Notes under the pieces: generated by a model
Databases searched by the model: none
What the model saw: the letters and a program-made list of their open reading frames with translations, nothing else
What the model was told of the DNA's origin: nothing
Shown: one piece after another, positions 8,621 to 17,917 of the stretch
Numbering within the stretch: the first letter of the stretch is position 1
Layout: each line of letters begins with the position of its first letter
NCBI RefSeq assembly: GCF_900102615.1
Contig: NZ_FMYV01000002.1
Location: forward strand, 267,952 to 331,951
Reading direction: 5' to 3'
Source of the DNA: Geotoga petraea
GTDB taxonomy: Bacteria; Thermotogota; Thermotogae; Petrotogales; Petrotogaceae
DNA: 64,000 bases
Translations under genes and position numbers: made by a program

Positions 8621-10033
8621 ATGTTTTATTTAAAAGACAACAACACTAAGACTTTTATAGATGAAGAAAAAATCAAGAACTTACTGGAAAAAGCTAAAAA
8701 TCCAGAAAAAGAAAGAGTAGAAGAAATAATAAACAAATCTTTGAACAAAAATAGATTAGATTTAGAAGAGATGGCTGTTCTTTTAAACTGTGAAGAAGAA
8801 GAATTAGTCAAAAAGATTTTTGAAGGGGCAAAAACACTAAAACAAAAAATTTATGGAAATAGAATTGTTCTTTTTGCACCTTTGTATATTGGTAATGAAT
8901 GTATTAATAATTGTGAATATTGTGGTTTTAGAATCAGCAATAAAGAAATTTTTCGAAATTCTTTGAGTTTAGAACAAGTGAAAAATGAAACAACTTCTTT
9001 AGTAAATAGCGGACACAAAAGGTTGATCCTTGTTTATGGGGAACATCCTCAATATGATGCGGATTTTATTGCTGATACGGTGAAAGAAGTTTATTCTGTT
9101 AAGAGTGGAAAAGGTAATATAAGAAGAGTTAATATAAATGCCGCACCACAGACTGTTGAAGATTTTAAGAAAATAAAAGATGTTGGCATTGGTACTTACC
9201 AAGTTTTTCAAGAAACATATCACCAAGAGACTTATAAAAAGGTTCACCCAAGTGGCCCTAAATCCAGCTATAGATGGAGACTCTATTCTTTAGATAGAGC
9301 TTTTAAAGCTGGCATAGATGATGTTGGAATAGGTGCATTGTTCGGATTGTACGACTGGAAGTTTGAAATGATGGGACTATTATCTCATACTATACATTTT
9401 GAAGAAAGATTCAATGTTGGGCCTCATACTATTTCTTTTCCAAGAATAGAGCCCGCTTTGAACACGCCAATATCCGAACAACCACCACATTTAGTTGATG
9501 ATTACACTTTTAAAAAACTCGTCGCTATTTTGAGGCTGGCCGTTCCTTATACAGGGTTAATTTTAACAGCAAGGGAATCACTTGAAATTAGAAACGAATT
9601 AATGCAGTTTGGGGTATCACAAATTGATGCAGGTTCAAATATAGGGGTAGGAGCTTATTCAACCAATGATAAAGAAGCTTATAAAAAATCGCAATTTGTA
9701 CTTGGAGATCAAAGAACTTTAGATGATGTAATAAGACAGCTAACTGATGAAGATTACCTTCCTTCTTTTTGTACTGGTTGTTATAGACTTGGAAGAACTG
9801 GTGAGCACTTTATGGAATTTGCCATTCCTGGATTTGTAAAGAGATTTTGTACTCCAAATGCTGTAAGTACTCTCATGGAATACGCAGTTGATTATGCTTC
9901 TGAAGAAACTAAGGCATCTTGTTTGAGAGTTATAGGCAAAGAAATCAAAAATATAAAAGACGAAAAGATGAAAGATGCATTAAAGGCAAATATAGATAGA
10001 ATCAAAACTGGCGAAAGAGATTTATACTTTTAG
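8621..10033 (+). CDS. hydG: [FeFe]-hydrogenase maturase HydG (radical SAM tyrosine lyase)
   Basis: Cleaves tyrosine to p-cresol and makes the CO and CN ligands of the H-cluster, delivered as an Fe(CO)2CN synthon. The radical SAM motif CX3CX2C is at about residues 94-101 (ECINNCEYC). The second, C-terminal cluster motif CX2CX22C starts at CTGCYRLGRTG and ends at the cysteine of RFCTPN, which separates HydG from ThiH. Full length (470 aa). GAGGTGG precedes the ATG. It follows the TM1266-like gene by 10 bases and precedes hydE by 9. The structural hydrogenase is not in this window. Confidence 0.97.
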   Translation: MFYLKDNNTKTFIDEEKIKNLLEKAKNPEKERVEEIINKSLNKNRLDLEEMAVLLNCEEEELVKKIFEGAKTLKQKIYGNRIVLFAPLYIGNECINNCEYCGFRISNKEIFRNSLSLEQVKNETTSLVNSGHKRLILVYGEHPQYDADFIADTVKEVYSVKSGKGNIRRVNINAAPQTVEDFKKIKDVGIGTYQVFQETYHQETYKKVHPSGPKSSYRWRLYSLDRAFKAGIDDVGIGALFGLYDWKFEMMGLLSHTIHFEERFNVGPHTISFPRIEPALNTPISEQPPHLVDDYTFKKLVAILRLAVPYTGLILTARESLEIRNELMQFGVSQIDAGSNIGVGAYSTNDKEAYKKSQFVLGDQRTLDDVIRQLTDEDYLPSFCTGCYRLGRTGEHFMEFAIPGFVKRFCTPNAVSTLMEYAVDYASEETKASCLRVIGKEIKNIKDEKMKDALKANIDRIKTGERDLYF

Positions 10034-10042
10034 AGGTGCTTT

Positions 10043-11098
10043 ATGTTTGAATCAATTTACAACAAATTAAATACTAAAGGTAAAAAACTTTTGGATTATT
10101 TTACTGAAAACAAAACTCTTAACAAAGAATTTATTCTCTATATTTTAGGGTTAGAAAAAGATGATCCGCAAAGAAATTTGCTTTATAAAGCTTCTTCTAT
10201 AGTAAAAGAAAACTTTACTGCTAATTATGTTTCTATAAAAGGATTAATAGAGTTCAGCAATTACTGTTCAAAAAACTGTTATTACTGTGGAATTAGAAGA
10301 GATAATAAAACCCTAAAAAGATATAGAATGACAGAAGAAGACATATTAGAAGCAGTTGAGAAAGTGAAAAAATTGGGGTTAGATACAATAATTCTTCAGA
10401 GTGGAGAAGATTATTTTTACGATGATGATAAGATCATAGCACTTATAAAAAAAATAAAAAAATTAACCAAATTACCAATTTCTATTTCTATTGGAGAAAG
10501 AGATTTTGAATCTTATTTCAAATATAAAAAAGCAGGGGCGATAAGAACACTTTTAAAACACGAAACAGTTAACAGAGAACTTTTTGAAAAAGTAAATCCA
10601 GATAAAAAATATGAAAAAAGATTGGGCCTCTTGAAATACGCCAATTCAATTGGGTATGTTACTGGTTCTGGTTTTATTATCGGATTGCCCGGGCAAACCA
10701 ATTCAGACATTGCAGATGATCTGCTTTTTATAAGAGATGAAAAGGTTATTATGATTGGGATAGGACCACTAATTGCTTCTAAGAACACTCCCTATGAAAA
10801 TATGGAAAATGGCTCTATAACAAAGACATTGAACGCCTGCTGTGCCGCGAGATTTGTTGTTCCTAATTCGCAAATGCCAGTTACAACCGCTTTGGGAACT
10901 CTTGATATAAAAACACACTACGATGCATTAGAATATTTTTGCAATGTTGTTATGGTAAACATAACTCCAGATAAATTTAGAAAGAATTACAACATATACG
11001 ACAACAAGGCCAAAATAGATTTTTTTGAAACCATAGACGAACTTGAAAAGAGGGAAATAAAGATTTGTCCTATAACTACAAAAGCTTTGGGAAGGTGA
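10043..11098 (+). CDS. hydE: [FeFe]-hydrogenase maturase HydE (radical SAM)
   Basis: Radical SAM enzyme acting after HydG on the Fe(CO)2CN-cysteine complex during assembly of the binuclear H-cluster subsite. The cluster motif CSKNCYYC (CX3CX2C) is at about residues 75-82, and the TIM-barrel glycine motif follows at SGEDYF. Length 351 aa is typical. The C-terminal part keeps the family's MPVTTALGT stretch. It resembles biotin synthase, but its place between hydG and hydF fixes the assignment. Nine bases separate it from hydG and 4 from hydF, so the genes are co-transcribed. Confidence 0.96.
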   Translation: MFESIYNKLNTKGKKLLDYFTENKTLNKEFILYILGLEKDDPQRNLLYKASSIVKENFTANYVSIKGLIEFSNYCSKNCYYCGIRRDNKTLKRYRMTEEDILEAVEKVKKLGLDTIILQSGEDYFYDDDKIIALIKKIKKLTKLPISISIGERDFESYFKYKKAGAIRTLLKHETVNRELFEKVNPDKKYEKRLGLLKYANSIGYVTGSGFIIGLPGQTNSDIADDLLFIRDEKVIMIGIGPLIASKNTPYENMENGSITKTLNACCAARFVVPNSQMPVTTALGTLDIKTHYDALEYFCNVVMVNITPDKFRKNYNIYDNKAKIDFFETIDELEKREIKICPITTKALGR

Positions 11099-11102
11099 AA
11101 AA

Positions 11103-12266
11103 ATGTCATTAGGCGGATATAGATTAAACATAATTATAACCGGGAAGAGAAATGTTGGAAAATCTTCTTTAATCAACGCCCTTTTAAAACAAGATATAGC
11201 TCTTGTTTCTGATACACCAGGAACCACAACAGATCCTGTTTATAAGACTATGGAATTACAACCAATTGGTCCAGTTACCCTAATCGATACTCCGGGAATA
11301 GATGATGTAGGGTATATTGGAGAAAAAAGAGTGAAGAGGGCTGAAAGGGCTTTTATGAAAGGAGATATCGGCCTTTTAGTTATAGATAAGAATTTAGACG
11401 ACTTTGACTACAAGATTATTAATACTTTTAAGAAACACAAGATTCCTTATTTAATAGTTTTAAATAAAATAGATGTAGCTAATATAGAAATAGATGAAGA
11501 AAATTTAGTCAAGGTTTCAGCTAAAAATGGTGAAGGAATAGAAAATTTAAAACAAAAAATAACAGAAATAAAACCAGAAGAAAAAGAAGTTCCTTTGATT
11601 CCAGAATTCATTCAAGAAAACGACATAGTAGTTTTGGTTATACCTGTTGATACTGGAGCCCCAAAAGGAAGATTAATAATGCCACAGGTTACAGCTATAA
11701 GAGAAATTTTGGATAGAAAGGCCTTCCCAATTCAAACTTCTGTTGAAGGAATACCTGAAGTTTTATCTAATCTAAAAGGAAAACCGAAACTTGTTATAAC
11801 AGATTCTCAAGCTGTTAAAGAAGTTAATAAAAAAGTTCCAGAAGATATTAATCTGACTACTTTTTCTATTTTAGAAGCAAGACATAAAGGTGATTTAAGT
11901 ATTTTGTCAAAAGATATTGATATCATTGAAAAACTGGAAAATGGTGATAGAGTTTTGATAATGGAAGGCTGTTCACATAGACCTTTAGCAGAAGATATAG
12001 GAAGAGTTAAAATACCAAAATGGTTAAAAAAATACACCAATAAAAAGCTTATATTTGATTTTATTGCAGGTAAAGAATTCCCGGATGAAAAAGATACTCA
12101 AGACACCAAGATAATAATTCATTGTGGAGGTTGTACACTGACAAGAACTATGATGATGAGGAGGTTAGAACATATAAAAAGGCTGAATATTCCTATTTTT
12201 AATTATGGTGTTTTAATATCTTATCTTCATGGTGTTTTGGATAGGGTTATTTTGGAAGATTTTTAG
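11103..12266 (+). CDS. hydF: [FeFe]-hydrogenase maturation GTPase HydF
   Basis: GTPase scaffold on which the binuclear cluster precursor is assembled and passed to apo-hydrogenase. The N-terminal GTPase domain shows the P-loop GKRNVGKSS (residues 14-22), switch TPGTTTDP, DTPG and NKID. A dimerisation domain follows. The C-terminal cluster domain carries CSH (about residue 287) and HCGGC (about 341), the cluster-binding motif of HydF. Length 387 aa is normal. Last gene of the operon: a 74-base gap with a new extended -10 promoter separates it from the next gene. Confidence 0.96.
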   Translation: MSLGGYRLNIIITGKRNVGKSSLINALLKQDIALVSDTPGTTTDPVYKTMELQPIGPVTLIDTPGIDDVGYIGEKRVKRAERAFMKGDIGLLVIDKNLDDFDYKIINTFKKHKIPYLIVLNKIDVANIEIDEENLVKVSAKNGEGIENLKQKITEIKPEEKEVPLIPEFIQENDIVVLVIPVDTGAPKGRLIMPQVTAIREILDRKAFPIQTSVEGIPEVLSNLKGKPKLVITDSQAVKEVNKKVPEDINLTTFSILEARHKGDLSILSKDIDIIEKLENGDRVLIMEGCSHRPLAEDIGRVKIPKWLKKYTNKKLIFDFIAGKEFPDEKDTQDTKIIIHCGGCTLTRTMMMRRLEHIKRLNIPIFNYGVLISYLHGVLDRVILEDF

Positions 12267-12290
12267 TTTTCCCTTTTTTGATTGTTAATA

Positions 12291-12299
12291 TGGTATAAT
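12291..12299 (+). promoter_or_regulatory. Extended -10 promoter of the secreted-protein gene
   Basis: TGGTATAAT, an extended -10 box (TG-N-TATAAT), lies 42 bases before the ATG at 12341, which has its own AAAGGGG binding site. No well-placed -35 is seen, as is usual for extended -10 promoters. Confidence 0.5.
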
Positions 12300-12340
12300 T
12301 TTATTAATAATATCTTAATAATCAGAAAGGGGTTTTTATT

Positions 12341-14053
12341 ATGTATAGAAAAGTTACCTTTATCGTCTTTTTAGTTCTAAGTATTATAACATTTTCAATT
12401 ACTTTTGAAGAATATGAAAAACAAACTAATTACGAATATACTGGAAACTTTTTTGACGGGACAAATATTCTGGTAACACATGTCTTAGAAAATAAATTAT
12501 ACGATATTATAGGTTGGGATACTTCTGATTTAGATAATATAAACCAGATTTATGAGGGCGAAAGTTTTTTTGATTACAGCGTGTCTAAAGATGGCCTTAA
12601 GTTTACCGGTATTAATAAAAATGGGATGGTAATTGTTTATAATTCTGAAAATGATTTGAACTATATTATTTTAAAAAAAGCAGCCAATGTTTATTTTCAC
12701 CCCAATGGAGATATGATAATAGTAAAGGTTATCAAAGATGGTAAATCAGAGTTTTATTTTGTAGATTATAAAAACAACGAAGATAGATTAGTTTTGAAAT
12801 ATTCTGAAAATAACAAGCCTTTTTCTTCTAAAGCAAAAATGCACATTTTTAATGATTATTTTATTATATCTGACTATAAGGGGCAAGAAAATGGTAACAA
12901 ATATGATGATAATTATATAAGATACTTTTCAGATCCACAAAATAATTATCTATATTTTAAATCTCTTTCGGATGAATATATTTTCGACATAGATGAGAAA
13001 TGGGTTTATCACCATAATAATTTTGTGGATGCAGTCAATACAGTGCTAATAAACCTACAAGATAAAACTTTTACAAAAATAGCTTTGGGAAATATCGGTT
13101 CTTTTTTATCTACAAATATTGCTTATATAGACTCAAAAAAAGCTTCAAGAGTCAAAAAATATTTTGCCCTTAAACACCAGTTGGAAGAAGTATATACTGG
13201 AGAGTATTTTTTATACAATGATCGATTTGTTTTAGTCAACCCAATAGATATTCCTGATCAGGTTAACGTCCATGGATATGACAGTAAAAACAATAAACAC
13301 ATTTATTTATCTCAAGGTAATATTTTGCAAGTAGATAGCTATGATAATAACCCTTATAAACAGATGGATACTTATTTCAACAACTTAGAACTTTTGAATA
13401 TTGGTTTTGACAATGTTATTGAAGATATTGTAGAAACAATGAATATAGCCGGAATGGAATTTTTAGCTTATAACGAAGATAGATTTTTCGGAGATAGTTT
13501 GAACACATCCTATTACAATAAAACCAATTTGATTTTAGAAGAGGTGAAAACTCTTTTAAATAAATCAGAAACAACTAAATTTGACATGAACTTTGTTTAT
13601 AAAAAAATAGTGCAATACTCTTTGTTGGCTAACTACACAAAAAATTATGGCGAAGCTGAAAAAGCAGTAGTTTTTTTAAAAAACTTAAAAACTGATTATC
13701 CTAATATTGTTAATTGGAATAAATTGTTTAAAAATTTAGTGCTTATTGAAGCTCTAACTATATCAAATAAAACTGGTACAAAAGAAGCTTACTATCATAT
13801 TTTAGATCAAGACGGTTTCCTATATAATGAAGAAAATGAACTTGATACTTATATGGAAGAATACCCAGAAATTTTTACAAACTTATTGAAAGACAAAAAG
13901 AAATTGTCATATTTTTCTGGAATACCAGAAGACAAACTTTCAAGTTTTGAAAATTCTTACAAAGCAGGAGAAGCATTAGAAAATAAAGAGGATATATACA
14001 AATTCGATGATTTTTTAAAGAATAATAAGAAAAATATCAACGATCTTATGTGA
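12341..14053 (+). CDS. Secreted protein of unknown function
   Basis: Not recognised. A 570-residue protein with a clear N-terminal signal segment (MYRKVTFIVFLVLSIITFSI). The first ~330 residues are rich in short beta-like stretches with repeated FDYSVSKDG, VYFHPNGD and YFVDYKNN patterns, suggesting a propeller-like fold. The last ~230 residues look helical (LILEEVKTLLNKSETTKF, AEKAVVFLKNLK). No lipobox, anchor or catalytic motif was seen. It has its own extended -10 promoter and a strong hairpin terminator, so it is a single-gene unit. It may be a toga- or periplasm-located protein; that is inference only. Confidence 0.75.
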   Translation: MYRKVTFIVFLVLSIITFSITFEEYEKQTNYEYTGNFFDGTNILVTHVLENKLYDIIGWDTSDLDNINQIYEGESFFDYSVSKDGLKFTGINKNGMVIVYNSENDLNYIILKKAANVYFHPNGDMIIVKVIKDGKSEFYFVDYKNNEDRLVLKYSENNKPFSSKAKMHIFNDYFIISDYKGQENGNKYDDNYIRYFSDPQNNYLYFKSLSDEYIFDIDEKWVYHHNNFVDAVNTVLINLQDKTFTKIALGNIGSFLSTNIAYIDSKKASRVKKYFALKHQLEEVYTGEYFLYNDRFVLVNPIDIPDQVNVHGYDSKNNKHIYLSQGNILQVDSYDNNPYKQMDTYFNNLELLNIGFDNVIEDIVETMNIAGMEFLAYNEDRFFGDSLNTSYYNKTNLILEEVKTLLNKSETTKFDMNFVYKKIVQYSLLANYTKNYGEAEKAVVFLKNLKTDYPNIVNWNKLFKNLVLIEALTISNKTGTKEAYYHILDQDGFLYNEENELDTYMEEYPEIFTNLLKDKKKLSYFSGIPEDKLSSFENSYKAGEALENKEDIYKFDDFLKNNKKNINDLM

Positions 14054-14084
14054 AAAAGAGGTGATTTAAATCACCTCTTTTTTT
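14053..14084 (+). terminator. Strong intrinsic terminator
   Basis: Perfect inverted repeat of AAAAAGAGGTGATTT (14053-14067) with 14068-14082, ending in a run of T to 14084. It begins at the last base of the TGA stop of the secreted-protein gene. Confidence 0.85.
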
Positions 14085-14135
14085 GTGAATAATTTTTGCT
14101 AACCGTTTAAATTTAAAATTTATTTGTAGACTTCA

Positions 14136-14594
14136 TTAACTATTATCTTCTTCAAAAGTTTCTATGTTTTCTATGAAGTTTAAATAGTCAGGTGATATTA
14201 GATCTTTAGCTTTAAGCATATTTTCTATATAGAACTTTGGAGGTTTCAGATTATTATCTATCCATTCTGGTTGAGCTATATAAACAATAGCTTGAACAAC
14301 TCCCCCATCAGTTTCTACATCGATCCTATATTTGCTATATTGAGTTGGAAATCCCTCTTTTTTATCTATTTCTTTCATTTCACCATCATCTAATTCATAG
14401 AGAATTCCCTCTATAACATCTTCACCGTTTCCAGTTTGTTCTATATTGGCAAAAGAATAATTTTCATCTTTTGCTTTTTTGTTGAAAATAATCCTATAAC
14501 CTCTTATAATTCCTTTCTTCCTTGTAAAAAATTCAACACCTTGTTCCTTGAAAATATCGGGATTCATGTTGTTCCCGTAAGCAAAATAGTACAT
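14136..14594 (-). CDS. Gamma-glutamylcyclotransferase-like (GGCT/AIG2) protein
   Basis: Small protein (about 152 aa) of the GGCT-like fold, which cyclises gamma-glutamyl or related amines to 5-oxoproline-type products. The family signature YFAYGNNM is at the N terminus, and the catalytic glutamate is expected in KKEGFPTQY. The start at 14594 is chosen because GGGAGGAG lies 7 bases upstream of MYYFAYG; the frame opens earlier at 14627 without a binding site. It stands alone, divergent from the acetyltransferase. The substrate is unknown. Confidence 0.75.
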   Translation of the reverse strand: MYYFAYGNNMNPDIFKEQGVEFFTRKKGIIRGYRIIFNKKAKDENYSFANIEQTGNGEDVIEGILYELDDGEMKEIDKKEGFPTQYSKYRIDVETDGGVVQAIVYIAQPEWIDNNLKPPKFYIENMLKAKDLISPDYLNFIENIETFEEDNS

Positions 14595-14758
14595 GTTAAT
14601 CTCCTCCCAATGAGATATTTTTTTCACTATATATAAATATTATACAATAACATTACAAAAAATTAAAGAAATTATTTAAATTTAAACAAATGAATAGTTT
14701 GTAATACTTATAAAATTATATATAATATAATAGAGAAAACATTATAGGGAGGTACAAT

Positions 14759-15637
14759 ATGATTCTAAGAAAAGCTCTAATTGATGACAGAGATGATATA
14801 AATAAAATCTCAGAAGTTACTTGGGAAGGTCACGATTATCTAAAAAATATATTTGATAAATGGATAAATGAAAAAGATAGTGATTTTTCTGTTTTAGAAA
14901 AAGATGGAAAAGTAATAGGTACTATAAAATTAACCTATCTACAAAATAGAGAGTACTGGTTAGAGGGGCTGAGAATCCACCCAGATTATCAGGGAAGAGG
15001 TTATGCAAAATATTTGACAAAAGAATATTTAAAAAAGATAAAAAATCTTGATTTTGATCTAGTTTCCATGGCTACTTTCTACACCAGCAAAAGTGTTGAT
15101 ATCGTTAAAAAATATGGTTTCTATTTATTAAATTCTTTAAAAATATATCGAATAAATGAGAAAAAAGAAATAAATGACATTAAAAATTATGAGGTTGTAG
15201 AAAATTACAATGATGTTATGTTTATTTTAGATTCAGAACAATTAAAAGTTAGAAAAGGTTACTTTACTTTTGATTGGACAGCTATAAATGCAAGTGCTGA
15301 ATTAATAAAAAAATTAGTGGATAGAAAAGAAGTTTACGTGAAAAAAATTGAAGGAAAGATAGTTTCTCTGATAATTTTAAGTAAAATGTACAACAAAGAA
15401 GGAATAATGTCTATATCTTTTATCTGGGGCGAAAATCATTTTGATGAGGCTTTGGATTTTGCAATAAGTAAATATAATGACGTTTACAGGCCTGGATCCG
15501 AATTTTTATATATGTGTGAAGATGATGAACAACTTAGAAATATACTAGTTAAAAAAGGTTTTGAAGAAGCATCCAAAGAAAAGAATGACTTTGTTATTTA
15601 CGGTGTTCGTTCTCCAGAAGAAATCAAAAATATATAA
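14759..15637 (+). CDS. GNAT-family N-acetyltransferase
   Basis: Acetyl-CoA-dependent acetyltransferase of 292 aa. Motif A is clear: LEGLRIHPDYQGRGYAKYL, with the pyrophosphate-binding Q-G-R-G-Y-A at about residues 80-85. The N-terminal domain ends near residue 135; the C-terminal half looks like a second, degenerate GNAT-like domain without the loop. GGGAGG precedes the ATG and a -10-like TATAAT cluster lies in 14719-14733. It forms a single-gene unit closed by a hairpin terminator. The substrate cannot be inferred. Confidence 0.8.
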   Translation: MILRKALIDDRDDINKISEVTWEGHDYLKNIFDKWINEKDSDFSVLEKDGKVIGTIKLTYLQNREYWLEGLRIHPDYQGRGYAKYLTKEYLKKIKNLDFDLVSMATFYTSKSVDIVKKYGFYLLNSLKIYRINEKKEINDIKNYEVVENYNDVMFILDSEQLKVRKGYFTFDWTAINASAELIKKLVDRKEVYVKKIEGKIVSLIILSKMYNKEGIMSISFIWGENHFDEALDFAISKYNDVYRPGSEFLYMCEDDEQLRNILVKKGFEEASKEKNDFVIYGVRSPEEIKNI

Positions 15638-15640
15638 TCT

Positions 15641-15670
15641 AAATCTGGCTTTTTAGCCAGATTTTTTATT
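15641..15670 (+). terminator. Intrinsic terminator after acetyltransferase
   Basis: Stem AAATCTGGCT (15641-15650) with AGCCAGATTT (15655-15664), loop TTTT, followed by T residues. Confidence 0.85.
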
Positions 15671-15709
15671 TAACTATTGTAAAATGTGTTTAAGCATTTA
15701 TATTTAATC

Positions 15710-15763
15710 TTAAGAATTATTTAAGAATTTTAAAAGAATTTTTATAGTCTTATAACTTATAAT
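15710..15763 (+). promoter_or_regulatory. Promoter with three 11-bp-phased AAGAATT repeats
   Basis: AAGAATT occurs at 15712-15718, 15723-15729 and 15734-15740, exactly 11 bp apart, so all copies lie on one face of the helix. The last ends 17 bases before the -10 TATAAT (15758-15763), in the place of a -35 box. Direct repeats of 10-11 bp overlapping the -35 are the usual binding mode of OmpR/PhoB-type regulators that activate transcription, and an OmpR-type gene follows at 15796. Confidence 0.6.
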
Positions 15764-15795
15764 ATATTATTGATAAAAGTTTTTGAGGTGATCTT

Positions 15796-16488
15796 ATGGA
15801 TAAAAATATTTTGATTATTGACGACGAAATTGAAATTAGAAATTTGATAGAAATTTATTTGAAAAGTGAAAACTATAATATTTTTCAAGCAGAAAATGGG
15901 AAACAGGGGTTGGATATTCTAAAAAAAGAAGATATAGATTTGATAATTCTTGATTTGATGATGCCTGAGATGAATGGAACTGATTTTTGTATCGCTGCCA
16001 GAAAAAAATATGATACACCAATTATTATGTTGACAGCAAAAGACCAAGATTTAGATATTATTCTTGGACTCAATCTTGGTGCAGATGATTACATCACAAA
16101 ACCTTTTAATCCTCTTGAATTAATTGCAAGAATAAAATCACAACTAAGAAGATCAGATTTCAATAAAGCGAAAAAAACAAAGGATAAAAATGAATATATT
16201 CATAAAGGGCTCTATTTGAACACTATTACAAGGGAAGTTAAGATTAACAACGAAGAAGTAACCCTTACCCCTACAGAATTTGAAATTTTAAAACTTTTGT
16301 TGATAAATAAAGGAAACGTTATGAGAATGGACAAAATTTACGAAGAAGTTTGGGGAAATGACTTCATGGATTCCAAAAATACCGTTATGGTTCACATTAG
16401 AAAATTGAGGGAAAAAATTGAGTTAGATCCCAAAAATCCTGATTTCATTAAGACCATATGGGGAGTTGGATATAAAATTGAAAAATAA
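15796..16488 (+). CDS. OmpR/PhoB-family response regulator
   Basis: DNA-binding regulator of 230 aa. Receiver domain: DD at 9-10, phospho-acceptor D53 in LIILDLMMP, threonine in PIIMLTAKD and lysine in ITKPFNP. The C-terminal winged helix (about 130-228) contains LTPTEFEILKLLL, the transactivation loop and the recognition helix NTVMVHIRKLREKI. Its upstream phased repeats suggest it activates its own operon. It is co-transcribed with the overlapping kinase gene and with an exporter, which is the probable regulatory target. Confidence 0.93.
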   Translation: MDKNILIIDDEIEIRNLIEIYLKSENYNIFQAENGKQGLDILKKEDIDLIILDLMMPEMNGTDFCIAARKKYDTPIIMLTAKDQDLDIILGLNLGADDYITKPFNPLELIARIKSQLRRSDFNKAKKTKDKNEYIHKGLYLNTITREVKINNEEVTLTPTEFEILKLLLINKGNVMRMDKIYEEVWGNDFMDSKNTVMVHIRKLREKIELDPKNPDFIKTIWGVGYKIEK

Positions 16489-17902
16489 AACCCTTCGAGG
16501 TTATTTTTTAATGGCTTTTATAATAAGCTTTTGTTCTGCAATAATTATAAACATTATATTTTTGAGTATATATTCAAAACTTACTTTTGAATATAGAGAA
16601 AACAGCATAAACAAAGTTTTAGATAATCTTGAATTACACACAGAAAAAGGCCAAGATCTTACTGAAGTTCTAAATGATTTTGTAAATAATTTTGATTTGG
16701 GAAATGGTGCGATTGGAATTATTGATAAAGAAAAAAATTTAATAGCTTCCAATCAATCTATTAACAATATAGCTTTTGATAGATTTAATTTTGATGAATT
16801 CAACATTGAAAATAACAATTTTTTGGAATTTACCTTTTATAATTTTAAGCCCGATCCACCAATTAGACCAGCTGTTAGAAGAGAACAATACATATATATC
16901 CCCTTTGTAGTCAACAATAACCAATATTACCTCATTATTGATTTTGAACCTGGTAAAACTATTGGAATGCTTTTAAATAGAGATACTATGTTTTTCACAT
17001 CAATGATTTTTTCTATTATAATTTTTCTAATAATATTCTATTTGATTACCAACAAAAAGATAAAATATATTAATGAGATTTCAAAAGAAATATCTAAAAA
17101 ATCTATTGGAAAATTAGATCATAAGATAGAAATAAAAGGTAGTGACGAAATAGCTGAAATAGCAAAAAATATAAACTATATGTCAGAAGAAATAAACCAT
17201 CAAATAGAAAACGAAAGAAAAGCAGAAAAAGAAAAATACGAATTGATTTCTAATATATCTCATGATCTTAGAACACCTTTAACTTCTGTTATTGGTTATT
17301 TGGACTTGATAAATAATGCTAATTTTGAAGATGAAAATCAATTAAAAGAATATTCAAATATAGCCCACAAAAAATCCATAAAGATCAAAGAATTGGTGGA
17401 TGATCTTTTTGAATTTACAAAATACAACAACAAAGATATAAAATTTTCCAAGATGAGAGTAAATTTAAACGATTTTATTGAACAATTTATTTATGAAATG
17501 GCTGATTATGAAAAAAAATACAACAAAAAAATCAAAAAACATTTCAATAAGGAAGATGTTTTTGTGGAGCTAGATCCTCAACTCTATTTTAGAGTATTTC
17601 AAAATTTATGCATAAATGCTTTTAAATATTCTAAAGATAATTCTGATATCGATATCTACGTCAATGAAAATACAAAAGAAATTTATATAACAATATCTAA
17701 TTATATTAATGAAGGAGAAGATATAGACGTTGATAAAATATTCAATAGATTTTATAAAGAAGATAAATCAAGAAATACAAATAAAGGTGGTTCAGGATTG
17801 GGGCTTTCCATAGTAAAAAGTATTTTGGATATACACCAACATGAAATTATAGCAGAAAAAATAGATAACAAAATTTCATTTAAAATAATTATTACAAAAT
17901 AA
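16478..17902 (+). CDS. Sensor histidine kinase of exporter operon
   Basis: Membrane sensor kinase (about 474 aa): TM1 near residues 10-33, extracytoplasmic loop to about 170, TM2 near 172-195, HAMP, phospho-acceptor histidine in ISHDLRTPLTSVIGYL, N box LCINAFKYS and G2 box GGSGLGLSIVKS. The D-x-G-x-G G1 box is replaced by a NYINEGEDI stretch, as in VanS-like kinases. The start is uncertain: TTG 16478 keeps a basic N terminus before TM1 and overlaps the regulator stop by 11 bases; ATG 16511 has the better site (GAGGT, 9 bases upstream). Pairs with the upstream OmpR-type regulator. Confidence 0.9.
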   Translation: MKNKTLRGYFLMAFIISFCSAIIINIIFLSIYSKLTFEYRENSINKVLDNLELHTEKGQDLTEVLNDFVNNFDLGNGAIGIIDKEKNLIASNQSINNIAFDRFNFDEFNIENNNFLEFTFYNFKPDPPIRPAVRREQYIYIPFVVNNNQYYLIIDFEPGKTIGMLLNRDTMFFTSMIFSIIIFLIIFYLITNKKIKYINEISKEISKKSIGKLDHKIEIKGSDEIAEIAKNINYMSEEINHQIENERKAEKEKYELISNISHDLRTPLTSVIGYLDLINNANFEDENQLKEYSNIAHKKSIKIKELVDDLFEFTKYNNKDIKFSKMRVNLNDFIEQFIYEMADYEKKYNKKIKKHFNKEDVFVELDPQLYFRVFQNLCINAFKYSKDNSDIDIYVNENTKEIYITISNYINEGEDIDVDKIFNRFYKEDKSRNTNKGGSGLGLSIVKSILDIHQHEIIAEKIDNKISFKIIITK

Positions 17903-17917
17903 CAGGGAGGAATTTTA

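Noticed and set aside
10928..11227. A 99-codon minus-strand frame spanning the hydE/hydF junction
   Set aside because: Antisense to two conserved maturase genes, no ribosome site, no recognisable motif.
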